Origin: Clitoria ternatea
Taxonomy: Eukaryota; Streptophyta; Magnoliopsida; Fabales; Fabaceae
DNA: 64,000 bases
Direction of reading: 5' to 3'
Assembly (NCBI GenBank): GCA_037962975.1
Contig: CM075676.1
Location: 43,191,501 to 43,255,500 of the forward strand
Part shown: piece by piece, positions 36,660 to 46,195 of the stretch
Layout of the letters: every line of letters starts with the position of its first letter
How positions within the stretch are numbered: position 1 is the stretch's first letter
Program-made: the position numbers and the translations under genes
Notes under the pieces: generated by a model
The model's database searches: none
Seen by the model: only the letters and a program-made list of their open reading frames with translations
What the model was told of the DNA's origin: nothing

Positions 36660-37918
36660 CTTTATTTAAGTGTTTCTAGATACAAAGTCTGTGATGCATA
36701 AGTTGTAACTCAAAGGGGGAGTCCATCATTCATTATCTACTTGGAGTAGTGCAAAATATTTCAAGTCTATTTCAGACTAAGTCTGCGTAGGACCAATTCA
36801 TATATTACAAGTCTGTCCTAGCCTCAAGTCTAACTTAAAGGCGAACGCTCGAAAGAATTTTCACTAAGTATGTATATCCCAGACTTCAATTCTATTGAGT
36901 CACATTCTTCAAACAAATCATCGTTCAGACTCAACATCTCATCTCTATCATCCTTCAAGCTTCAAGTCATTAGACTTAGATTTTTCAAGATTAAAGAACA
37001 ACTCTCTATTTCCATATCAATTTGTACAAGGTTGTCTTTTAACAAAACTCCTCCAGTTAAAGTTTGTTCCTTTCCTAAAATAAATAATAAGATAAAATTT
37101 TTCAGAGGAACAAATGCTCGCATAGGAAGAAATCGATGAAGCTACTCTAAGCACCTCAAAAAGTTGTCTACATGTTGTGCTTAAGTCAAAAGGCTTCAGA
37201 AGGTCAAACAAGATGCTATATGTCTTACATTAGACGAAAGAGAACAAAAATGGGACTTTCTCTTCACATGATTTGAGGCACCCTATTTTCGTTCAATCCT
37301 CGTCCATCGTCAAAAGCAGACCTTGTCCTCTTCTATTCCCCATGCCTCAACGGGCTCAAACGACTATCTCTTCACCAATACAACAGTAACAACTACTCTC
37401 AGAAGATGCCAAAGTGAAGAGATTGAGTCCTTTGATTCTAAATACCAAAGATTGAAAGACAGAGATATAGAACAAGAATGATATACAATCTCATACTTTG
37501 TAAACACTACTTCTTACAATTACAGTCTCTGTTTTTCAAGCACAAATTGTTGTACCACTCTTTATATTCTTTGTGCCTTGTTTAGGTCTGGTGTCTTAAC
37601 TAGACTTAGTTTCTTGTGGGAAACATTTTTCGCCTGAAGAGACTTTTGAATGAATACTTGGGTTCTGAGCCAGGAGTGGCTTGTTGAAAGAATACTTGGG
37701 TGTTAAGCCAGAAGTAGCTAGAGTCAAGAATACTTAAGGTACAGCTAGTGTTGTTTATGTAAAAGGACTTTTACATAGTAAAAAAAGCCTTCAGACTAAA
37801 GGGATTGGGCGTAGCTTCTGAGTTTGGAAGTGACCAATATAAACCCGTTATGTATATCTTTCTATCCCTTCTCTTTTTAAAGTCTGAGTTTGTACCTTAA
37901 AGTCTGCTATCATCTCGC
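36660..37918. mobile_element. Probable Copia (Sirevirus-like) LTR fragment in the hAT gene
   Basis: This stretch separates two parts of the hAT transposase (about 37930 and 36490) and has no hAT similarity. An AACTCAAAGGGGGAG tract near 36707 looks like the polypurine tract that precedes Copia 3' LTRs. Near 37800-37890 a GGGATTGGGCGTAGCTTCTG...CCAATATAAACC stretch resembles the R-U5 part of Sirevirus-type LTRs. Many CAAGTCT / AGTCTG hexamers fill it. I could not find a target duplication and the ends are approximate. It may be a truncated element. Confidence 0.45.
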
Positions 37919-39899
37919 ATTTAAAAAGGTTCAAATATTTGCAAAAGAGCCACAAACTTAGTCAACCCTCTTTCTATGTCTGTCTTTGAACCTTCACTCT
38001 CAATGCAAGCATATAACCCATTTGTCACTTCATAATCAAATTCAATGGATGCATTACCAAAGTAAAATTCTAGGTTTAAAAAGTGACCAATCACATGTAG
38101 TGGCCGATGGAGTTGACAAGTCTACCTATCATTAATGATTTTGAAGACCTTCTTATATTTACTTTTATTGTAATTAAAAGACTTCATAATGACTTCTTTA
38201 GCCTTCTACATTACCTCATAAATATACGCCACAGCAGATGTTTTCTCACTATTAACAAGGCGAAACACATACGCAAAGGGAGTCATTACCTTAATTATAT
38301 ATATTACATTGTTCTAAAATATTGTCATGAGCATAATCTTCGTTGTATCTCTCCCTTTGGCCTCCTTGGATAATTTGTTTTTTTGTCCATTCTTGAAAAA
38401 TAAATATTTTTCTAAGATTTATCTTCTACTTATAAATCCTTTTGAATGTAAGATAAGATGTTGCAAATTGTGTGACTACATGCCTCACCAATTCTTTTTT
38501 GTTGGTATAAAACCACAATAAACTCAAGGTACTTATGTAGCTGTAGATAAAGCCAATAACAAATATTGCCCTGTTAATTATCTTCTTTATGAAATTAATT
38601 TTCTCAATATCTTCCAACATCAAATCTATATAATGGGCTGCATAAGGGGTCCAATATAAATGTGGTCATTTGTCATCTAATCGCTTCCCAGCAAGCACTT
38701 AGTTATTTCTATTATTTATTATAATTTGGACAACCTTATCTTCCCCAATCTCTTCCATAATAGAGTCAAGCAATTTAAATAATTTGTCATCCGTCTTCAA
38801 AAAATCAAATGCATCAATAGATTTGGTAAACATTGTTCATGCGGGGGAGTTCACCAAAAAGTTAATTATGGACCTTTGCTTCCTGTTTGTCCATGCATCA
38901 GACATAATAGAACACCTAAATTTTTCTCATTGCTCTTTATGGGGCATCAACAATTCTTCAGTGTGATCTAACTCTTTATTGAGGGGCGGAAATCTTATCT
39001 CATGGTAAGATGAAAGCTTCAAATTTGGTCCAAAATCACCAATAGTTGTAAGCATGTCATGGAAGCTTTCCATCTTAATCAATTTAAAAGAGAGTCTGGC
39101 TTGGTACCAAAAGCGAGTAACGTATTGATGTACTCTTGTAGTAGCCTCTTTATCACATGCTTCTTTGATTCTTGACTGCCTTAACTTCTCCTTCCTCTTC
39201 TTAATTAGCAATGTTTCTCTCAAGTCATTTTAAAAAGAGGTTGATTGGACCTTTCTTGCTGCCCTTCCTTGCATTATAATTATCTGGTACAATGTCATTA
39301 AACCTTTCATCAAGAACACGCTCTTCATCACTGTCACCATTATAAGTAAGATCACTGCATATCTTTTGGTACGCTTTACTTTCTTGTTACTTTCTTTTAT
39401 TCACTAATACCCACAATTCATCTTTGACCTGTTGTGGGCATTTCAGAAAGTATGCAACATTACCTGGATTGCCCATTAGATGTTCTTTCACTCTTGTAAT
39501 TCCACCATTCATCTCTTTGCCACAGAAATTACACATGCAATGACTCTTTGAATGATCATTGACTGGATGAAAATAATTCCACCCCAGATCAACCTTAGCA
39601 ACACTAATTCTTGAAGAATTTGTAGATGGACCACTTGTCATATATTTATTTTTTTACTGAAACTATGTTTTCAAGGGGGAATAGGTAAGAGGTATATACT
39701 ATCTTAGTTCAAGAAAAATAGAGAATAAAAATAAGTGAAATGAAGTTTATAAAAAACAAAGAGACAGAAACAAGAATAGATAAATAAATCTTAGTTTTTT
39801 TATAATAGGAGGGGATGATAAATCTGAGTTTAAGAATAAAGGTAAAAAATAAAATTTATTTAAATTAATACAAAATAGAGATGAGAGAGAAAAATTGAG

Positions 39900-40400
39900 T
39901 TTCAAAAAAAGAGATAAAACAGGGACTAAAATATGTGCTTACTGGAGAAGGGATAATCATGTGGAGAAGGTGGACCTCGTCGAAGGAAGACAGTCTATGG
40001 AGTAGGTGACTAGAGTGTCTTTAAGTGAGAGAGAAAAATAAGAAAACTTAGTTATGGAGAGTTTTGAAAAAGATAGAGTAATTAATGGCAAAACACAGGG
40101 ACTAAGAATGTGTGCTTACCGGAGAATATGTTGCTTCCTAGAGAAGATGGACCTTACCAGAGGGAGACACAATCAAGGGAGAAGGTGGCTAGAGTCTCTT
40201 TGAATGAGAAAGGAAAGAATAAAATCTAGTTACAAGAAAATTTCTAAAAAATAGAGCATGCAATATCCAAAACAGAGACTGAACAAATCTACTTGTCGGA
40301 GAAGATCCTACTGCCCAGAGAAAGTGGAGCTAGTCGGAAGTACTTGATGAAAGGGTGGGACAGTGAAAGGAGAAGGGTGGTTGGAGTGGGTCACTGTGCT
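39900..40400. repeat. About 176-bp tandem repeat, three copies, upstream of the hAT transposase
   Basis: Three diverged copies of a unit with the landmarks CAGGGACTAA, GTGCTTACYGGAGAA, GGAGAAGRTGGACC and TGACTAGAGTGTCTTT, in copies starting near 39920, 40096 and 40273. They lie between the transposase start and the right hAT end, where the promoter should be. Their role is unknown. Confidence 0.7.
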
Positions 40401-40694
40401 TACTCGTGTATAAAGCATAAACAAAAAAAACAAAGCATGACGTGTTTTGTAGTAAAACACCTTTTGTGTCTTTTCATTTACTCGTAGCTTTAAAAATGAA
40501 ACAATTAAATAATAGTAATTGATTCTAATAGGGGGAGTGGCATTAATAAAGGAATTTTATAAGTCACCACCGATGTGGACAAGGAAAACCGCATCACCGC
40601 TATGGTCATATCATCTGCTATGAATCAAATAGCGTTTGCTGCTACGATATATATCATGCATCACCGGAAGTAAATTTTCCAATACGTTATAGTG

Positions 40695-40730
40695 CTATTG
40701 CACCACTATAATCGAAATTTGATAACACTG
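40695..40730 (-). repeat. Right terminal inverted repeat of the hAT element
   Basis: The minus strand begins CAGTGTTATCAAATTTCGAT and continues with a GTGGTGCAATAGC-like stretch. Its terminal CAGTG is the usual hAT form, so this is the less decayed end. The 8-bp duplication follows on the + strand. Confidence 0.78.
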
Positions 40731-41075
40731 ATCACATCATAATTATACGAACCTCAAATGGGAAGCTTCCATTCATGTATTTTTTTTTTTTGTCATTTGT
40801 TAATTATTGTTATATTTTAATCATCATAATTCATTATTATTTTTTACATATAACTTTTTTGTTGGTAACAAACGGAAATAAAGAAATAAACTAGACCACT
40901 AGGTCATTATAAAGGAAAGAAATAACCCTTGAAGAAGGTGAACTCCATATGTGAAAGGGAAGAACATTCTGAATAGATAAGCAGACCATGAAATTAGTCA
41001 CACAGTTTTCTTTACGAGGGATATGAATGATATGGAGGTCCCAATTCCACTCCCACGGTAGGGTCTAACACAGTT

Positions 41076-41227
41076 GAGTGTTTCTACTAAACCCTTCAGA
41101 AATGAGGAGTTTTAGAACCCTTAACATGCTGTCCACTTTTTTAAAAGACATGTAGACTATTTTTACACATAATATATTATATATTTTAATAATTTTAACT
41201 TTTTAAAATTGTAAATTAACCCCTTCT
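41076..41227 (+). repeat. Left terminal inverted repeat of the Pack-MULE
   Basis: About 152 bp, starting GAGTGTTTCTACTAAACCCTT, less one base, and ending near AATTAACCCCTTCTT. It pairs with 42123-42278 over its length with moderate divergence, including a shared AACATGCTGTCCA block. Confidence 0.85.
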
Positions 41228-41515
41228 TCTTCTTTATCATTTCCTTTACCTCCCTCTCCAAACTTCCCTCGTAAGCTCCATCCAGAGCCACCTTCCCGTA
41301 CCATCAGCAAGAAGCTCCGGTTGAAGCTTCCTCGTCGGAGAAGGCAAGGGATCTCGTCGGTGCTTCTTACTTCAGTGAGGTTCACGTTCAGCATTTCCCA
41401 CGAGGATCCTCGATTCTCTGTAGATTCTAGCTCCAGCTCTGACTTTGCTAGCGGCGACGTTGTTAGCGAGTTCGAGAGCCCAAACAGCCATCACAACCAA
41501 CGGAATCATGTGAAT
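41228..41515 (+). other. GC-rich insert of unknown origin inside the Pack-MULE
   Basis: About 290 bp between the left TIR and the WDR11-like part. One frame is open through 41321-41596 and reads LPRRRRQGISSVLLTSVRF, then a Ser/Asp-rich stretch (SVDSSSSSDFASGDVVSEFE). It does not look like WDR11 sequence or a transposase. The composition is exon-like. It may be a piece of a second captured gene or a 5' untranslated segment; I cannot identify it. Confidence 0.5.
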
Positions 41516-42075
41516 GCATGCTCCCAAGCCCACCAAGCCGCAACAACTTCGAATCCGCAGATCTCAGTCCTCACGGCCTCTTGGCATTCCCTTTAGGCAG
41601 TTCTATCTCCATCGTCGACACTCGCTCCATGCAGCTACTTTTCTCCTTCCCCATCCCTCCGCCACCGTCCTCCGCCGTTCCTTTCGTCACCGCCCTCCGC
41701 TGGTCCCCTCTCCCCCTCAGCTGCCACCTCCTCTCCTCCGAACCTTCCTCCTCTCACCTCCTCCTTGCCATCGGCGATCACCAGGGCCGTATTGGTCTCC
41801 TCGACTTCCGCCTCCGCTCTGTCGTCCTCTGGTTCGACACCGACTCCAAACTCGATGCCCCGCTATTAAAGGTCCTTCCATTCTCTCTCTCTACAACACT
41901 ACCACTGCACAGTGCATTTGGAAATACGACGCTTCTCCTGAATACTTCTCCTGTATTCGCCGCGATCCCTTCGATTCTCGCCGCTTTTGCGCTATCGATC
42001 TCAACGGTTTCCTGTTGTCTATTGTTCTGCAATGGGTTTTGGGTCCCTGTGTTTCTGGAGTTTTTTGTAAGGGGC
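41516..42075 (+). pseudogene. Captured fragment resembling the N-terminus of plant WDR11
   Basis: From 41518 the frame reads MLPSPPSRNNFESADLSPHG, then SISIVDTRSMQLL, TALRWSPLPLSCHLLSSEPS, HLLLAIGDHQGRIGLLDFRL and VVLWFDTDSK. This is the opening of plant WD-repeat protein 11, a scaffold of endomembrane trafficking, as I remember the family. Near 41870 it shifts frame and jumps ahead to KGPSILSLYNTTTAQCIWKY, then CIRRDPFDSRRFCAIDLNGF, omitting perhaps 20 codons. It ends near 42075 without the remaining repeats of a protein that is normally over 1,000 residues. The two parts are in different frames, so no WDR11-like chain could be made. The family match is from memory and should be tested. Confidence 0.72.
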
Positions 42076-42122
42076 TACAGCATCAGCATGCAAAGAGGTG
42101 TGAGATCGAGGGAAATTTAAAA

Positions 42123-42278
42123 AAAAGAAGGGGTTAATTTACAATTTTAAAAATTTAAAATTATTAAAAAATATAAAATATTATGTGGATAAATATTTCA
42201 CATGTACACACATAAAATGGACAGCATGTTAAAGGGTTTCAAAACCCCCTATTTATTAAGGGTACAGTAGAAACACTC
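42123..42278 (-). repeat. Right terminal inverted repeat of the Pack-MULE
   Basis: About 156 bp. Read on the minus strand it starts GAGTGTTTCTACTGTACCCT and ends near AATTAACCCCTTCTT. It is followed on the + strand by the second copy of the 9-bp target duplication. Confidence 0.85.
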
Positions 42279-44706
42279 AACACAGTTCCCATATTTAGGC
42301 AAATCAAATTTGCAAAGAATAATCTTATACCCCAAACTCCAAGCATGAAGCCCGTATTCAACAGCTAAAAGCTCCGTAAAAAAAGCATCTGAAGCCATAA
42401 CACTAATTGTAAATTGAGAGCCTACGACCCATGGTGTCTTATAAGACTCCCCCGTAACCTCCTTTGGACATGGACGGGCACTAACTACCATCTGTATGAA
42501 GAGTAATTCCACCTCCTACCATAATGGGATATATTGTTAAGGGACAAGTCCCACACGAATTCGTAACCTCCGTTAATGTGAATGAAAGCTGATGAGCTGT
42601 ACATGGTTGTCCAAGGTGCATGGTCAAAGACACTATTATTCCCAACTCTCCAAATCCACCATAAAATAATAATGAAGAAGGAAGCGTGAGTAGGATGCTG
42701 GCGAAGTGAAAATAGCGAGCGCTTGAACTCAATAAGCAAAGAGGTACCAAACATGTTCCAAATACTGCTAGAGTCTGAACAAACTCAAAATAGGTTATCA
42801 AGACTCTCCGTATCAGCTCCACATCTAGAACATGTAGGATTTGGAGCCAGATTACATCTCCACCTCTTGAAGTTAGTTGGTAATGTTTCCTTCCATATTA
42901 GCTAAAGGAAGAACTTTATTTTCTCAGGAACCTTGGCCTTTTAAATCAGACCCCAATTCCTAGAAGTTCCCTCTTGTTCCCTTTGAGATAGCAATCAGGC
43001 ATACCTAGAAGCTGAGGAATAGATGCCACAGACATCCCCCTTCCAACAAAAACCATATTCTCTATTCATAACTCTTGGAACTTCAAGACTATTAACCCTT
43101 TCCAAAACCTGCATTGGGATATTAGTGGCAAGCTGTGAAAAGTCCCAAGCACCATTATGCCAAATGTCAGCAACTCGCACGATTATGTCATAAATATGCA
43201 CGTAGAGAATTTGCACACTTAATGGTCCCTCACTAAGCCAATCCTCATACCATAAAGATTTGTTACCATTTCCTTATTCAAAAACCCTGTTTTAGGGCAT
43301 CACAAGCCTTTAAAATGTTGTGCCAAATATAAGCATCACTTTGTTTAGACCTCATTGCTAGGACAGAATTAGCTCCTGTATATTTTTTCCTTTGAATATC
43401 TTAATCCACGGTTTATCATCATCCATCAAAAGATTGGCCATATATTTGCCAAGCAGGGCGTGGTTACTCATATGGGTTTGTCGTAAGCCAAGCCCCCCTT
43501 TATTCTTTGGTTTAGTAATCTCATTCCAAGCTATAAGGTTCCAACTCTTATGACTACCAGAATTAGATCACCCAAAATTTTGGATCAAGCTACAATCTTC
43601 ATACAAACATTTTAAGGAAGCCATAGAGTTTGCATGGTATACACAAGCAACGTTGAAATCACATATTGGGCTAAACAAAACCTCTCAGCTTTGTTCAAAA
43701 CCTTATTCCTCCATGAAGCAAGTTGTGACTAATATTTTCTAGAATAGGTTTGACATTGTGTTGATTAACCCTACCCTGAATCAGAGGGACACCAAGATAT
43801 TTACTGAGATTTCCTACTCCCTCGATGCCTAAAATTTCAGAAAGTCGAGCCTGTTGTCTTCTCCCTACATTCTTAGAACACATTATCCAGGATTTATCAA
43901 TATTTACTTTAAGCTATGAAGCTTGGCAAAAGACTCTAAAGTACCAGAGATCAACTGCATTTGGTCCTCATTTGCTTGGCAAAAAGAGAAGAAAATCATT
44001 TGCAAAGAAGAGGTGAGAGATGCATATACCTTCCTTAGCTATATGGATTGGTTTCCACCTACCCTCCCGATCAAGTTTGTTAATTTGAATGGCTAGCCTT
44101 TCCATACGAAGCACAAACAAGTAAGGAGACTGGGTCTTCTTGTCGTAACTCTTATTGAGGTTGAAAGGGAGATGTCTTAGAGTCATTCCATAATACAGAT
44201 AAATGGCATCCTTGAACACCCCACATGATTAGGTCAATGATCCTCAAAGAAACCTAAAGTCATACAAAGTCGCATGTAGAAAGTCTCTAATGACTCTATC
44301 ATAAGCCTTTTCCAGATCAATTTTTAAGGTGACCAACCCAACCTTATGCGTATCAATGCATTAACTCTTGGGCTAAAAAACGATCTTTTGTTCCTCTTCC
44401 TTGAATGAAAAAGCCTTGAAGCAGACCCACCAACTCAGGTAGAAGTGATCAAAACCTGTTCACCAAAACCTTTAAAATGATTTTTTAAGACATGTTACAC
44501 AAACTAATCAACTTTAAGTTCTTAAAGCAAACTAGGTTGTCCACTTTAGGAATCAAAATGAACAAACTTTTCAAGAAAACTCTCATCACTTCCACCATTT
44601 TGAAAGGCTTGAGCAACCAAGTGATGCATATTCTTACCCATCACATGCCAATATTGTTTGTAAAAGAAATTCTGAAATCCATCTGATCCAAAGCTTTATA
44701 GGGATG

Positions 44707-45235
44707 CATGGCCATGCGAGCTCATAAGGAGCCTAAGTTGGCCGCTCAAACAGCTGATGGGGAGACACCTCCCATCCTTTCTTTCTACCGATGATAATGT
44801 CATCTATTTAGAGGTCGTCGAATGCGTCAACAAGAAAGGGAAGGTGTTTGGCCTTGGTGGGATCAGGACCTAGATCGTAAGGACGGGGAAGGCCCCTGCC
44901 TCTTCCTCTATGTTGCCAGCAGATTTTGTTCAGGTTATTTAGAACCTGACATCGAGCTAGCAGAGGAGCGCCGACAGAGGCAGCTGGCGGAGTAGCGGGT
45001 TGAGGCGGACCGTCAACGGGTTATATTAGTGGAGCAGCGAGTTAGGAGGACCGCCAACGAATTTTATTAGCGGAGCAGCGACCTCAAGAGAATCACCAGT
45101 GAGCTGAAGCTGATTGAGAGGAGACTCATAGGCAATTGGCGCAGCAGGAGGCTCTAATCCAATAGTTGATGGAGTCTTTTGGAGCTCGAGTCGCCCCAAG
45201 CTCTGCTTCCAAGTCACCCCCACCAGCCTAGGATC
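44707..45235 (+). pseudogene. C-terminal part of a Ptta/En/Spm-type CACTA protein
   Basis: A first frame gives MRAHKEPKLAAQTADGETPP (about 44713-44775). A shift leads to IYLEVVECVNKKGKVFGLGG (about 44812-44870), matching the usual KKGRVYGLG box of Ptta/En/Spm proteins. A charged, Arg/Glu/Gln-rich coiled-coil stretch (IELAEERRQRQLAE, about 44955-45000) follows. Stops and shifts are frequent. Frames past 45235 are 3' untranslated sequence. This links the TAGCGAC-type subterminal repeats to a coding CACTA family. Confidence 0.68.
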
Positions 45236-46195
45236 CCCTAGCAGTTAGGGACTCATTTCAGGCTACATTTTTATATTCATTTTTTTATTGTTACACATTT
45301 TAGTATTTATTTTTTTATTGTTAGAGTTGTAAATCAGTTTAAGATTATTTTTATTCTTTTTATCTGATTCTGTCTTTTACTGATTATTTTTATTTCTTTT
45401 TATCTCATTCTGTTTATTACAAGCCTATATATGCATCAGTTAAATAATAAAAGCATTATCATAAAAAATAATATATAATTTTTTATATCAAAATATTTAA
45501 TTCAACTTTATAAAATATACTCTATAATATTCTACCAAAATAATATTTATATAAAAAATCATATTTTAATATTAGCGACGATGCGATGGTCGTCGCTAAT
45601 GTGGTCATACAGTAGCGATGAATGAGACGGTCGTCGGCAACATCGTTATACATTAGCGATCGCAATAACGATGACATTCTGTCAACCATATACATACATA
45701 GACTAGTCTGTCTCTGACTTGGGATCATTGTAGCGACGGTGGTAGCGACGGTAGCCCGTCAAAGCATTAGCTACGGCTAATCTCGTCCCTGACTTGGGTT
45801 CCTTGTAGAGACCGCAATAATGACGGCAGATCATCATCCATTTAGCTACCACCTAACAGCCATCGTTAGTTTAGCCTTGAGTTAGCGACAACCTCAGCAA
45901 CGGCTGTACTTTAATTTAATAGCGACCACGTCCTCTCCATCGCTACTTTGGGACTGAAACAACGACAGAGCTGATCACAAAAGGGACCACCACTTTGTCA
46001 CCCTTCAGTGGCGCCAGTTGCACGTCATAGTTTGTGCGATGGCTGTCTATTGTTGTCGCTGATAGGTTAGCGACCAAGCATTTAGCGACGGAGAACTCCC
46101 GTGGCTGAGCCTGTCGCTGATACCATGTAGCAACGAATTCCTATTCGTCAGCGACAAGTTTTTTCCATCACTATATAGACTTTTTTTACTAGTGA
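44707..46195 (+). mobile_element. CACTA element remnant, right part, in the LINE relic
   Basis: The segment separates two adjacent parts of LINE ORF2 (EEVMKI at 46196 and MHPYKALDQMDF at about 44700). Its right end is an intact CACTA terminus: on the minus strand it reads CACTAGTAAAAAAAGTC at 46195. The last 620 bp are rich in TTAGCGACGG / CCGTCGCTAA motifs and match 35577-36178 nearly throughout. Upstream are 3' untranslated sequence and a transposon-protein tail. The left terminus is missing, so it was truncated, perhaps at insertion or by later deletion. Confidence 0.8.

Larger units (their letters stand above)
33300..39641 (-). pseudogene. hAT transposase (BED zinc finger, DUF659, hAT dimerisation), disrupted
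   Basis: Read leftward from the Met at 39641. A BED zinc finger comes first (39641-39387), with C37 and C40 (CNFC), H54 and C68. DUF659 follows: RFWYQARLSF and SSYHEIRFPPL at 39223-38927, MLEDIEKINFIKKIINRA at 38623-38560, and RELVRHVVTQFATSYLTF-like sequence near 38450. A SKYKKVFKIINDR and LHRPLH region lies near 38170-38100, and ASIEFDYEVTNGLYACIE at about 38045-37990. After the LTR insertion come MFGNDFVKSQRKK (about 36490-36450), WWRMYGMSTPNL (about 36385-36340) and the dimerisation motif IHSKKRNRLEHKRLYN (about 36231-36183). The CACTA insertion follows, and the gene ends in NEWLIGRMDDD and a Ser/Lys/acidic tail reaching about 33300. At least one intron is visible (acceptor near 36231). 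Stops and shifts are scattered through it. The family call is secure. Confidence 0.85.
32995..40730 (-). mobile_element. Whole hAT DNA transposon with nested insertions
   Basis: The 8-bp sequence ATCACATC lies directly outside both ends (32987-32994 and 40731-40738), the duplication length typical of hAT elements. The right end, read on the minus strand, is CAGTGTTATCAAATTTCGAT. The left end on the plus strand is TAGTATTATTAATTTCTTAT, a diverged inverted copy. Both ends continue into CTATAGCG-like subterminal motifs. The internal gene on the minus strand is a BED/DUF659 hAT transposase pseudogene. The CACTA element at 33845-36178 and a probable Copia LTR near 36660-37918 are inserted in that gene. 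Together they are roughly half of the 7.7-kb span, leaving an original element of about 4.1 kb. TIR divergence and gene decay show it is old and immobile. Confidence 0.85.
41076..42278 (+). mobile_element. Pack-MULE (Mutator-like, non-autonomous) carrying a gene fragment
   Basis: A 1,203-bp element with terminal inverted repeats of about 150 bp starting GAGTGTTTCTACT, and a perfect 9-bp target duplication AACACAGTT at 41067-41075 and 42279-42287. Long TIRs plus a 9-bp duplication are the hallmark of Mutator-like elements. It has no transposase. Its interior is GC-rich compared with the surroundings and carries a WDR11-like fragment, so it fits the Pack-MULE definition. It is inserted in the RNase H-like part of the LINE relic: LINE codons resume on either side of the duplicated 9 bases. 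Confidence 0.88.

Noticed and set aside
33300..39641. Domesticated hAT transposase (host gene)
   Set aside because: Stops, two large insertions and intact flanking 8-bp duplication show an ordinary dead transposon.
41516..42075. Functional host WDR11 gene
   Set aside because: Only the N-terminal part is present, in two frames, enclosed by MULE TIRs with a target duplication.
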